This document shows positions 46,643 to 57,854 of a stretch of 64,000 nucleotides of DNA, one piece after another. The notes beneath the pieces are model-generated. The model was not told the origin of the DNA. It ran no database searches and saw only the letters and a program-made list of their open reading frames with translations. Source of the stretch: Budorcas taxicolor (lineage: Eukaryota > Chordata > Mammalia > Artiodactyla > Bovidae). The first letter of the stretch is position 1. Each line of letters begins with the position of its first letter. The stretch covers positions 150,565,622 to 150,629,621 of the forward strand of contig NC_068920.1 of NCBI RefSeq assembly GCF_023091745.1. Reading direction: 5' to 3'. A program made the translations under genes and the position numbers.

Positions 46643-47978
46643 CTGTTTAATGAATCATAGAAGGGTGTAAACTATAGTGGGGAAACTGTGTGTGTGGAAA
46701 GCGCTTGTAGGTATTAACAACAAGTTCTAAACTTGAATTTTACCCTGCTTCTCATTGGCATAGATGCCTCTAAATGCTGGAGATCCGCTGCTGAGTTTCT
46801 CTTGTTTATCACGACGTTCACAGAATGACAGTTCTCTAGGCTGTCTCTTTATTTAACCACTTATCTGGGTTACTCTCTGCCAGGCGCCATGCAAGGAAAT
46901 GGGGATGAGCCAGAAGAAGCTCCTGTCATGGAATCTGCAGACTCATAGGATTAAAGGAAAGAGGACAACTGTGAAAAAGGCTACACAAGGCACACACAGG
47001 TCAAAGAGAATAAGGTGAGACGCGAATCAGACGGGAGGTGAGAGAAGACTCCCCTAGGGAGTGAAGATTAAGCTGAGGCCTGCTGAAGGAGCAGGAAGAC
47101 AGAGGGAGCTCTGATACAGCGGGGTCCAGGAGGCAGAGAGAGTGATGGGCAGCATGAAGGGGTGGACACAGGTGAGGAGGAGATAACAAGGCACGGCGCT
47201 TGGGGTGTGGGGGGGAAATGTAGACATACCTTTCATCAAGTGTGTATATAGACATAGATACAGACAGATGTAGATGTGTGTGTGTGTGTGTGTTATCTCA
47301 TCTAAATTCATAGCAACCTCCCATGTAATGACTGCCTCATTTTTCATGAAACTGAAACTCAGAGAGCTTGAGACAATTATTCAAAGTTCCACAGCTGTTT
47401 ATTAGAGAAGCTAGGATCAGAACACTGATATATTTGAGTCTTCTCTGCAGAGGTCTGAATGGAGCACAGAACTGTAGAAGAAACACAATCGTAGGTTTAG
47501 AGGGACTTAGGTGAAAGTATAAATAGTGCAAAGAATGTGGAGGAAGGAGACAGAAGAAGAAGGTGAAATGTAGGGTGAGTAAGTCTATGAAATTTCTGAT
47601 AAGCTATGGAAATCCTGGGCCCATGTCCTCACATGAGTGGGGAGGTGTTCACAGAGGAATCAGTAAGTGTAAACCACTCGGGTATTACCTAAGCTGTACC
47701 TCTCCAGTTCTTATTCTCGTTTTTGCTTTCCTTAGTAGAAATACACCCATAAGGCAAACTTTGTCCAGTGATCTGCAGGAAAACCTAGATTAAAAAAATA
47801 AATCAAAGATAATAAAATATTTTAAGTCTATTTCTCTCTTGACTCCTTTGGTTTGAATTCGCTATCATTTTTTCATAGATGATGAGATTAGTCCAACTGG
47901 AGTCATAGCAGCTCTGACCATCATCTGCTAGACCCTCCTTAGCTAAGAGCGTATAAACTATGCTTTTGATTTCATTGG
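46643..47978. other. Unclassified sequence with MIR and TG repeat
   Basis: A MIR-like stretch at 47340-47440 and a TG run at 47276-47291. The 46855-46960 part weakly resembles the unnamed ancient repeat at 18665. No gene is supported. Confidence 0.45.
47340..47440 (-). mobile_element. MIR SINE remnant
   Basis: Reverse-orientation MIR core: gaaactgaaactcagagagc, gttccacagctgtttattag, agctaggatcagaacactga. Confidence 0.6.
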
Positions 47979-48187
47979 GTGTTTCCCTGGTGGCTCAGAG
48001 GGCAAAGCATCTGCCTGCAATGCAGGAGACATGGGTTTGGTCCCTGGGTTGGGAAGATCCTCTGGAGGAGAAAATGGCTACCCACTCCAGTATTCTTGTC
48101 TAGAGGATTCCATGGACGGAGGAGCCTGGTGGGCTACAGTCTACGGGGTCACAGAGTCAGACAGAACTGAGTGACTAAGCGTGCAGT
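47979..48187 (+). mobile_element. Bov-tA SINE
   Basis: Forward, full-length Bov-tA: tttccctggtggctcagagg at the head, gtttggtccctgggttggga in the B-box region, ending aactgagtgactaagcgtgc. Confidence 0.94.
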
Positions 48188-49164
48188 CTGCTTCTCTTGC
48201 TCTCACTGTCTATATATCCTTTGAAAAAGTTGGGATGCAGCTTCCAAATAACTAAACTCAGATGTGCTTTTGCTTCTGATGTTTCCTCTAAGTAAGAAGG
48301 TAAACAAGTCACTTCTCATCAGCAAGCACAGTGTCATGGTGGGGTCCAACATGTTTTAAAAGCAATTTAAACATTCTCTTCCTAACAGTTCTTACTACAT
48401 CACTGCCAGATTAAAACAACAACAACAAAGATTTAGTAACAAGTCTATAATTACACTGCAGGAAAAATGGAATTAGGAGATAGAATTCTCCATAAGCAGT
48501 AATCAGATCCCTGTTCTTGGTGATCAGGGCTCACAGCTTTCTCCCCATCTGTGTCTTTTTAAAGATTAAGTAACCAGATGGGAGGTTTCCAAAGAAAACC
48601 AAGCTGCCATCTCCCATGATCGGGGTGGTGGTCCTCTCTCTATGACCCACGAAAAACTAAACTCAGACACTCGTCTGCATAACATGAGGGCTATAATTCC
48701 CCAATTATTAGTCATTTCATTCCCAAGATTTAAGTAAGAATGTACACAGGGCATGTCAGGAAATACCGATGAGAGACTAGAGTGAGAGAAGACTCGCAGG
48801 TTTTAAACCCTGCAGAGACAGCTGAGAAGTCCTTTTAAACTGTCTGCATTTTCCATGACTGAATGAGATCTCTCATCTATAAATAAATGCACACTTCCAT
48901 ATTTAGCATGTGAAGACTGGAGAAGGAGGTATAGGCAGGCATTGCCCAGAATATAATCGAGGGAGCACTGGCCTGGAGAGCTGCCCGGGGATAAGTCTCC
49001 CTGACTCAGGTAAATGTGAGTACGGCTGTGTGTATTCTCTCTTCCTTAGACATTCACAACAAACATGAGCACCAAGAAGGCTTAATGGATTGTATTAATA
49101 ATATTAAGAATTCTGTTTTAATTCTTAACTCAGTGTTTTCCAGATAGTTGCTCAAACAATTTTT
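48188..49164. other. Unclassified sequence
   Basis: An AAC run at about 48415-48428. No gene or repeat recognised. Confidence 0.45.
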
Positions 49165-49498
49165 TGGTATGGGGGTGGGGTGGGAGGGAGGCTTACAGGG
49201 AGGGGATATATATAAACATTTAGCTGATTCACCTCAATATACAGCAGAAACTAACACATGGTAATATAATTATACTCCAATAAAAAAATTAAAAATAGGA
49301 AAAAAAGTTCAAATCACACATGCATGGACAAACAATAAGATCCTACTGTATAGCACAGGGAACCATATTTGGTATCCTGGGATAAACTATAATGGAAAAG
49401 AATATGAAAAAATGTAGATAGTTGTATAACAGAATCATACAGCTGTACAGGGGAAATCAACACAGCTCTATAAATCAACTATAATTGAATAAAATAAG
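49165..49498 (+). mobile_element. Old artiodactyl L1 3' ends, two tandem tips
   Basis: Two successive L1 tips occur in the same orientation: ctgattcacctcaatataca ... tatactccaataaaaaaatt, then aataagatcctactgtatag ... atcaactataattgaataaa. Either two insertions or one rearranged tail. Confidence 0.65.
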
Positions 49499-50307
49499 TT
49501 TTAAAATATTCATGCATATGAGTAAAAAGACAAAAGTATAAGAAAAGGCAGGCATCGGAGAGAATTAAAGAACTACAAACCAATATCAATATTGGGCTGT
49601 GCACACGACAGGCAGATCTTAGACACAGAAAGCCTGGCTTATTTTCAGAGTGTTGAGTTTCTTTTGGGCTCCTAAAGATGTAGACTGATTGGAGGGGGTC
49701 CAGACTGCAAAGATAATGATTAAGGAGATGGAAGGGTTGGCTTAAACTTAGCAGGAGCAATGCCTCAGCTTGGCTAAGGTCTGGCTGAGGGAGGGGGTTG
49801 CAGCTTAAACACAAGGGTGGGAAGAGCCTTGAGTGATAAGAGCTAATTATCATGAAATCATGGGGGTGAAACCTAAAATAATAAGAATGAAGGGGAAATT
49901 ATCTCCAAGTGTTCAGAGATGGTGCCAACATGCTGGCGGTTAACCCAGCAGAGCCCCAGACGTCCCATTTTGAGGAGCAGAGTTTTGGAGGAGAGGAGCA
50001 GTCCATCGCCTTTAGTCCTAAATGTTAGAATGTGGCCCACAAGGTTAGGAAATGGGCATCTGAATCCAGAGCTGTAGAAGGAGCAGACAAAGTTAGATAG
50101 GGAGCGTCATTTCCGGCAAGGATGGCTCGACTGTGAGTTTCGATTACAGATGATCTGCAAACTCCAAGAGCCTGCTCGGCTGGAAAGAGGCCTCCCAGAT
50201 CTGCAGGCTTGGTTTTAGTGCAAGTTCAATCTGAGGGTGATCTGGGAGGAATTGCATCACTTTTCTGGATATCTGATCAGCAAACTAACAAGCTACTTTT
50301 TCCCACT
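49499..50307. other. Unclassified sequence
   Basis: No gene or repeat recognised. The 124-codon reverse frame at 49479-49853 starts in L1 debris and has no domain. Confidence 0.45.
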
Positions 50308-50755
50308 AAATCCTAAAGGAAATCATCCTGAAATATTCACTGGAAGGACTGATGCTGATGCTGAATCTCCAATACTTTGGCCACCTGATGTGAAGAACTG
50401 ATTCATTGGAAAAAACCCTGATGTTGAGAAAGACTGAAGGCAAAAGGATGAAGCAGAAGCAGAGAATGAGATGGTTAGATAGCATTATTGATTCAATGGA
50501 CCTGAGTTTGAGTAAACTCTGGGAGATAGTGAAGGACAGAGGAGCTTGGTGGGCTGTAGTCCGTGCATGCATGCTAAGTTGCTTCAGTCATGTCCGACTC
50601 TTTGCAGCCCTACGGACTGTAGCCTGCCAGGTTCCTCTGTCCATGGGATTCTCCAGCAAGAATACTGGAGAGGGTTGCCATTTCATACTCCAGTGTTGCA
50701 GTCCATGGGATTGCAAAGAGTCGGACACAGTTAAGCGACTGAACAACAGCAAGAA
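50308..50755 (+). mobile_element. BovB 3'-end fragment split by a SINE
   Basis: Sense BovB from taaatcctaaaggaaatcat to gttaagcgactgaacaacag, interrupted by a reverse SINE at 50566-50694. A diverged 13-bp repeat (gctgtagtccgtg at 50553-50565; gttgcagtccatg at 50695-50707) marks the insertion. Confidence 0.93.
50566..50694 (-). mobile_element. BOV-A-type SINE nested in BovB
   Basis: Reverse-orientation SINE body (catgctaagttgcttcagtc ... gggttgccatttcatactcc) without the tRNA head. It lies inside BovB with an imperfect duplication, so it is younger than that BovB but not recent. Confidence 0.9.
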
Positions 50756-51105
50756 ATGTTTATCATCTCATCTCAAAGGGGTTTTCTGTCTAAAGTTTTA
50801 ATTTTTCCTCTTAAAATTAAAAAAAAAAAAAGATCAGCCAAAGCAAGAACTTCCTTTTAGTCAGACGTGAGCTGTATTTTCTCATATTCATGTTGTTTGG
50901 TCTAAGAAATCTCCTTAGAAGATTCTTTACTGTCTGAGCCACCAGGGAAATCCTAAAGTTATCCAAAAGAGATAGTATTATTCACCATCCAAACATGAAA
51001 CTCTCAAGTCAGAATTCTCACTCAGAGCAACATACTTGTCCATGAAGGCAAGCATGAGTAAAAAAACAAGTGATAAGAAAGGCCCTCATGGGAGGAGCCT
51101 ATGGA
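50756..51105. other. Unclassified sequence with SINE scrap
   Basis: A Bov-tA head scrap (complement) lies at 50920-50955: gattctttactgtctgagcc then accagggaaatcc. A poly-A run is at about 50819-50831. Confidence 0.55.
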
Positions 51106-51304
51106 GGCTTCTCTGGTGGTTCAGATGGTAGAGAATCTGCCTGCAATGCAGGAGACCTGAGCTCGATCCCTGGGTCAGGAAGATCCCCTGGAGAAGGGAA
51201 TGCAACTCACTCCAGTATACTTGCCTAGAGAATTCCATGGACAGGAGAGCCTAGCGGGGTACAATCCATGGGGTCTCAAAGAGTCAGACGTGACTGAGCA
51301 CAGA
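51106..51304 (+). mobile_element. Bov-tA SINE
   Basis: Forward, full-length Bov-tA: ggaggcttctctggtggttc at the head, gagctcgatccctgggtcag, ending cagacgtgactgagcacaga. Confidence 0.94.
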
Positions 51305-51507
51305 CTCTAAGCCAAAGCAACTAACCCTTCCACTTTGGGTGCCTACAGGCTTCATTCTTCTCTTGAACCTCTACGCTGATTCCAACAATCTTTTGCAGAA
51401 GTGGCTTGTCTTCATGTGTAGAACTCACCCAGGATACGCGTGAAGAGCACAGACTCTGGGAACCTTCTTCCAGAGGTTCTGATTGAACTGGTCCAGTGAG
51501 GCTCATT

Positions 51508-52052
51508 GTTGTTGCTCAGTCACTAAGTTGTGTTGGACTCTTCATGACCTCTTAGACTGCAGCATGCCAGGCTTCCCTGTCCTCTACTATCTCCCAGAAT
51601 TTGCTCAAACTCGTATCCACTAAGTTGGGGATGCCATCCAACCATCTCATCCTCTGTCTCTCCCTTCTCCTCCTGCCCTCACTTTTTCCCAGCATCACGG
51701 TCTTTTCCAGTTAGTTGGCTCTTCACATCAAGTGGCCAAAGTATTGGAGTTTTAGCTTCAGCAGCAGTCTTTCCAATGAATATTCAGGATTGATTTCCTT
51801 TAGGATTGACTGGTTTGATCTCCTTGCAGTCCAGGCGACTCCCAAGAGTCTTCTCCAGCACTACAGTTCAAAAGAATTAATTCTTTGGCACTCAGTCTTC
51901 TTTATGGTTCAACTCTCACATCGGTACATGACTACTGGAAAAACTGTAGCTTTGACTAGATGGACCTCTGTCAGCAAAATGATAGCTCTGCTTTTTAATA
52001 CACTGTCAAGGTTTGTCATAAGTTTTCTTCCAGGGAGCAAGCATCTTTCACT
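51508..52052 (-). mobile_element. BovB LINE, 3' 0.55 kb
   Basis: Reverse-orientation BovB from its 3' end (GTT-rich) into ORF2, stopping near ccagggagcaagcatctttc. The 183-codon forward frame at 51715-52266 is antisense BovB continuing into flank and is not a gene. Confidence 0.94.
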
Positions 52053-52794
52053 GGACTTTGCTTTTCCACCAGCTTCCCACATGTGTTGTCACAGGCAGCA
52101 AATGAGGGCCATGGCCCGAAGTTGGAGGATGTGCTGTGTTTTGTTTTTGTTGCGTATTTATCTCATGGAGCCTGCCAGTCTGAGAGACCATGTGACATTC
52201 TTCCTTATGTTTTTCTCCCCAGCAAGACCATTATGGAGTTTGTCACTCCGGATCTTTGATTTATAAATCCTTCAGGCTCGCTGAGCAAAGCTTGATTTGA
52301 AGGGGCTTTCGGGGTAATCAGGTTTAGCTTTTATTTTTGTTTTCCAAATGAAGTCAGGAAGTATCCACTGAGATGAATGAAAATATGAATGGGGTCTCCT
52401 CTGCCTGGATCAAGGAGAAAAGACACCGAACACAGCCTGCCCTTCAGTGGGAGGGGACATCTTCCTTTCCCCAGAGGACTGACCTTCCTGACCACAGTTA
52501 TGGCATTTTGGTCCTTCCCATCAGGTCATTGCTGCTTCATCAAGAGGCTTGGAAAGAAATGCCTGCAGGATCCCTGGAGCAACAGTGATTCTTCATGAGA
52601 AGGTACGCTTTTAAGTCGTAATAGCAACTCTAAAGGAAATATCTCTGAAAAACCAAGTCCAGTGCATGGGATTCAAGTTGTGCTCCAGGATACTTGCCAA
52701 TGGGCAAGGTGACACCTGGTTCCAGTTGATGCACTGCATTGTCTTGCTGACCTCATCACTATGTTCAGGCTAGTCTCCAGTGAGTGTGTGGTTC
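52053..52794. other. Unclassified sequence
   Basis: No gene or repeat recognised. Confidence 0.45.
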
Positions 52795-52802
52795 TCCACT
52801 TT

Positions 52803-53409
52803 CAGTTCAGTTCAGTCACTCAGTTGTGTCCGACTCTTTGTGACCCCATTGACTGCAGCACACCAGGTTTCCCTGTCTATCACCAATGCCTGGAGCTTGC
52901 TCAAACTCATATCCATCGAGTCAGTGATACGATCCAGCCACCTCATCCTCTGTCATCCCCTTGTCCTCCTGCCTTCAATCTTTCCCAGCATCAGGGTCTT
53001 TTCCAATGAGTTAGTTCTTCACATCAGGTGGCCAAAGTATTGGAGTTTCATCTTCAAAATCAGTCCTTCCAATGAATATTCAGGACTGATTTCCTTTAGG
53101 ATTGACTGGTTGGATCTTCTTGCAGTCCAAGGGACTCTCAAGCATCTTCTCCAACACTACAGTTCAAAAGCATCAATTCTTCAGCCCTCAGCTTTCTTTA
53201 CATTTCAACTCTCACATCCATACATGACTACTGGAAAAACCATAGCTTTGACTAGATGGAACTTTGCCAAAAAGTAATACTTTTTAATAATGCTGTCTAG
53301 GTTGGTCATAGCTTTTCTTCCAAGGAGCAAGGATCTTTTAATTTCATGGCTGCAGTCACCATGTGCAGTGATTTTGGAGCCCAAGCGGGAAAAAAAATTC
53401 TGTCACTGT
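52803..53409 (-). mobile_element. BovB LINE, 3' 0.6 kb
   Basis: Reverse-orientation BovB bounded by an 8-bp duplication, tccacttt, at 52795-52802 and 53410-53417. It covers the 3' UTR and the end of ORF2. The 165-codon forward frame is antisense. Confidence 0.94.
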
Positions 53410-53417
53410 TCCACTTT

Positions 53418-54340
53418 AAGGGCAACCAGACACAAAAAGAAAAAAAAAAATATGTAAGGAAAATTTACCAAAACACACTGGTTGAGAAAACTCATGGAAA
53501 TGACCATTTTTCTATAAAATAAGCAGAAGCAAAATCAGTTGGCACAAATCTCCCCAAAACAGCTCAGGATGAATGGCAGATGTTGTGAACGCCTGGCGAC
53601 AGGATTAAAATCTCAGGACGAGTTATAGGAGGTTTGCAGTTTCATCCTGGGCTGGCCATCCCACAGGCCCATAGAGCCTCCCTAATGAGGCAAACCCCAG
53701 GCTTGAGCGAAGCTTTGCCACTTCACAGAGAGCAGGGTCCCGGGAGAAAGGCTCCGAGCAGCACAGATGGGGCTTGATGGATCCTAAAAGGAAGGCATTA
53801 CCTGCCTAAGTCACTGGGCAGCCACAATTATCGCAGGCCTCTGAGTTCATTGTCAATTAGAGTGGCAGTTAGAGCAGGCAGCAGCTGTGACAGATGGCTC
53901 GTCTCCAGCTAGTTGTTCTAACGGGATTCAAGCCAACTCAAATCTTTTCTTTCCCCTGGAAAGGATAAAAAAAGAAAAAGACCCACATAGTCATCAATTA
54001 GTCAATGCAAAAGGGGAGAAATCATCATTTCTACAAAAGCATCATTTTTCTGTTTCCTTCTAACCCCCGCTTCTAACTTTTTGAAGCAGAGGTTATGTTT
54101 ATTTATGGCTTACTTCAAACGTGTTTCAGCAGAATATTCAACCTTAGCAGACATTCTGTGCTGAAGCCGTGTTCCACGTGAACTGACAATATGGTCTTCT
54201 CATGAAGGAGCCATTTCAATCCAGTGGTTAGCTTTCTTATTGGCCTCCTCTTGTCTTCTGGCTGGAATCTGTAGGCGGTTCTCCTAGTTACATAGCGCAT
54301 GGGATCAAAACACCAAGGGATGATGGTGTACGGAGGTGCG
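53418..54340. other. Repeat-free block with clustered factor-like motifs
   Basis: No repeat was recognised. 53800-53950 contains homeodomain-like cores (caattatc 53824-53831; caattag 53854-53860), an E-box cagctg at 53882-53887, a Meis/TGIF-like tgacag at 53888-53893 and an E-box cagatg at 53891-53896. Candidate noncoding regulatory sequence, by inference only. Confidence 0.35.
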
Positions 54341-54557
54341 TGCATGCTAAATCACTTCAGTCATGTCTGACTCTTTGCTTCCCCATGGACTCTACCCACC
54401 AGGCTCCTCTGTCCATGGGGTTCTCCAGGCAAGAATTCTGGAGTGGGTTGCCATGCCTTCCTCCAGGGGATCTTCCCAACCCAGGGATCGAATCCAAATC
54501 TCTTATATCTCCTGCACTGGCAGGTTAGTTCTTTACCACTAGGGTCACCTGGGAAGC
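54341..54557 (-). mobile_element. Bov-tA SINE
   Basis: Reverse-orientation Bov-tA of the subtype beginning tgcatgctaaatcacttcag, with the head complement ending ggtcacctgggaagc. Nearly full length. Confidence 0.94.
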
Positions 54558-56302
54558 TGCATGGAGGGGCTCACCCCAAATAAAATATAGCCCAAAGGAT
54601 GGGGCTAACACACATCAAGAAAAAGGACCGCTGCAGAGAAGCAAACAGCAAGGCCTGACAAGCGCGTGCTTGAGCATAAAGCAGTCAGAATGCTGCATTG
54701 ATGAGAAGGATGCATTCAGTTCCTGGGGCTCTGGCAGGGGTGCATCTCTGTCACAGGAGCTCCGGCAGTGGGCTTGGCCAAATAGGCCCATCACTGTTCT
54801 TACGAAACTTGTGACTGCCTTTCTTGCAGAAACAAGACTTCTAGACGCTAAGGTCATGGAGCTTTCATTTTCTTTAACACTGATCTCCTTCTGACCCTTA
54901 GCTTTTGCTGTGCGGAAGGGGCACTCTGCCACTCTGGTGAGCAGTCAGCGGACAAAGGGGGCTCTGTCCCTCTTCTCCATTATCCACCAGGCTTGTGCAC
55001 GTGAACACAGGTGCCCGGGCCATGCTCAGTTTTCACACGCAGTGCACAAAGATGACTTTTAAAAGGCCAACATAAGGGTTACTCAGAGATAAAAATAGAC
55101 AACCCCAAACCCAGAAATGCAAAAAAATTAATATACTTTAATTCCCAATAAGCCAATTTGGGGACAAAATTACTGTTTTTCTATTCAAGACATTTGTAGT
55201 TCATCTGCGAAGTTTGACTTTAAAAATGACTCACATCTTTGCTCACAGCTCTTTTTTGTAAGCATAGAATCAACATCAAAAAATACACCTCAATGGTACC
55301 TACACATAGTGTTCAGAGAAATGGCAGAGACTGTCAAACTCATTGACTCTGTTGGTAATTCAGGGGTTAAGTTCATCAGACTAGATCATTGGATCTTAAA
55401 GTTCATGCTTTTCCCGTTGTTGAAGACATGCCCTTCTTATACAGACAAATCTGTAATCTTATTCATATAAAAATGGACTTTTGGTAAGTTAGCAGAGAAA
55501 CTCATTTTTCCTAACTTAGTCTGCATGTAAGGATAGAATTCCAAGTCCCTAAAGCGAGAGACAAAGTACACGACATAGTTTTCTTTTAGGGGAAACTTAC
55601 TTAAATCTGAGAATTCACTTGAGATTAAGCTTTTCATCAGTAGCTTAAGTCCTTTGTAAATACTCAGCTCACCCTTCACAGACATACATTGCCCAGAAAG
55701 CAGCTCTCTCAGAAGACTCTGTTTTTCTCAGAGTTAGTCAAAGCTTATCTACTTTTAGAGACCAAATTCACACGTAGGAGTCCAAATCTGCAGAATTTCT
55801 TGTGCTGGGTAGTTCTGTATGAGAAGCTCACAGGAAAGAAGAATTGCACCAGATTGTTCTTTCTTCATGTCATGCAACTGAGGAAGGGTGGAGATGGTGA
55901 GGAAAAGCACTGAAAAGTGACCACTTGGGAAATAAGAGGATTCCACACAAAAAGAGACTCCTCAGATCCCCTGTGGACACTCACCCAGACTCCAGGAGAG
56001 CTGAGGTAGGATCTCTTTAAGACGCTGAACAGTAAAGAACATTCTCAATTCCCTGGAAAGTCAAAATGTAGCCTTCCCCCCCACCCCCGCCCCCACTTTG
56101 TTGTCTTTACTGGCTGCCTATCCCTGTGACTTAGAAGAAAAGAACTTGACCTAAGTAAAAAAACAGAAGACAAAATAAGCTTTCACCTTTGCAGCTTGAA
56201 GAACCCCTCTGACATGAAATGGATCCTTGATGAATAAGTGTGGATGTGTGCTTATTTCCTTGATGTTTGACCTCAGAGGAACTATTTCTTGTGTGTTGTG
56301 TT
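54558..56302. other. Repeat-poor stretch
   Basis: About 1.7 kb without recognised repeats except a C-rich low-complexity run at about 56077-56096. The 105-codon reverse frame at 54615-54932 and others have no domains. Confidence 0.45.
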
Positions 56303-56423
56303 TCTGTTCAGTCCCTAAGTCCTGTCCCATGCTTTGCAACTCTATCAACTATACCGAGCCAAGCCCCTCTGTCCGTGGGGTTTTCCAGGCAAAAATATTG
56401 GAGTGGGTTGTTATTTCTATAGG
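56303..56423 (-). mobile_element. BOV-A-type SINE, diverged
   Basis: Reverse-orientation SINE body: ttctgttcagtccctaagtc ... ggttttccaggcaaaaatat ... ttgttatttctat. It lacks the tRNA head. Confidence 0.85.
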
Positions 56424-56438
56424 ATAATCTTGGAATTC

Positions 56439-57115
56439 TTTTTTTTTTTTTTAGATATTTTCATACTGTAACTTCTTTTTTTTTTAATTTTTATTTTTAC
56501 TTTATTTTACTTTACAATACTGTATTGCTTTTGTCATACATTGACATGACTCCACCACGGGTGTACATGAGTTCCCAAACATGAACCCCCCCTCCCACCT
56601 CCCTCCCCATAACATCTCTCTGGGTCATCACCGTGCACCAGCCCCAAGCATGCTGTATCCTGCGTCGGACATAGACTGGCGATTCGATTCTTACATGATA
56701 GTATACATGTTACAATGCCATTCTTCCAAATCATCCCACCCTCTCCCTCTCCCTCTGAGTCCAAAAGTCCGTTATACACATCTGTGTCTTTTTTCCTGTC
56801 TTGCATACAGGGTCGTCATTGCCATCTTTCTAAATTCCATATATATGTGTTAGTATACTGTATTGGTGTTTTTCTTTCTGGCTTACTTCACTCTGTATAA
56901 TCAGCTCCGGTTTCATCCATCTCATCAGAACTGATTCAAATGTATTCTTTTTAACGGATGAGTAATACTCCATTGTGTATATGTACCACAGCTTTCTTAT
57001 TCATTCATCTGCTGATGGACATCTAGGTTGTTTCCATGTCCTGGCTATTATAAACAGTGCTGCGATGAACATTGGGGTACATGTGTCTCTTTCAATTCTG
57101 GTTTCCTCGGTGTGT
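56439..57115 (-). mobile_element. L1 3' end, inserted at a BovB duplication
   Basis: Reverse-orientation L1, 677 bp, 5'-truncated. From the left there is a poly-T (complement of the tail), the 3' UTR (gttcccaaacatgaaccccc; ccccaagcatgctgtatcct), then the ORF2 C-terminal complement to gtttcctcggtgtgt. It is bounded by a perfect 15-bp duplication, ataatcttggaattc, at 56424-56438 and 57116-57130. Low divergence from the L1 at 15.1-16.0 kb suggests the same young family. Confidence 0.95.
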
Positions 57116-57130
57116 ATAATCTTGGAATTC

Positions 57131-57841
57131 ATAAAACAACTTTCTGCTCAACATTCAGCTCAACACTCAAAAAACAAAGATCATGGCATCTGGTCCCATC
57201 ACTTCATGGCAAATAGATGGAGAAACAGTGAAAACAGTGGCAGACATTATTTTGGGGGGCTCCAAAATCACTGCAGATAGTGACTGCAGCTATGAAATTA
57301 AAAGACACTTACTCCTTAGAAGAAAAGTATTACCAACCTGGACAGCATATTAAAAAGCAGAGACATTACTTTGCCAACAAAGGTCCATCTAGTTAAGGCT
57401 ATGGATTTTCCAGTAGTCACATATAGATGTGAGAGTTGAACTATGAAGAAAGCTGAGCACCGAAGAATTGATGCTTTTGAACTGTCATGTTGGAGAAGAC
57501 TCTTGAGAGTCCCTTGGATTGTAAGAAGATCCAACCAGTCCATCCTAAAGGAAATAAGTCCTGAATGTTCATTGGAAGGACTGATGTTGAAGGTGAAGCT
57601 CCAATACTTTGGCCACCTGATGTGAAGAACTGACTCATTGGAAAAGACCGTGATGTCGGGAAAGACTGAAGGTGGGAGGAGAAGGGGACGACAGAGGATG
57701 AGATGGTTGGGTCGCATCACCAACTCAATGGACATGAGTTTGAGTAAGCTCCGGGAGTTGGTGATGAACAGGGAGGCCTGGCATGCTGCTGTCCATGGAG
57801 TCGCAAAAAGTCGGACATGACTGAGTGACTGAACTGAACTG
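57131..57841 (+). mobile_element. BovB LINE, 3' 0.7 kb
   Basis: Sense BovB from an irregular 5' junction (ataaaacaactttctgctca) through ORF2 C-terminus to gactgaactgaactg. The right flank repeats aatcttggaattc (57842-57854), also found at 57118-57130 and 56426-56438, showing that the BovB duplication was later hit by the L1. Coding is frameshifted. Confidence 0.94.
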
Positions 57842-57854
57842 AATCTTGGAATTC

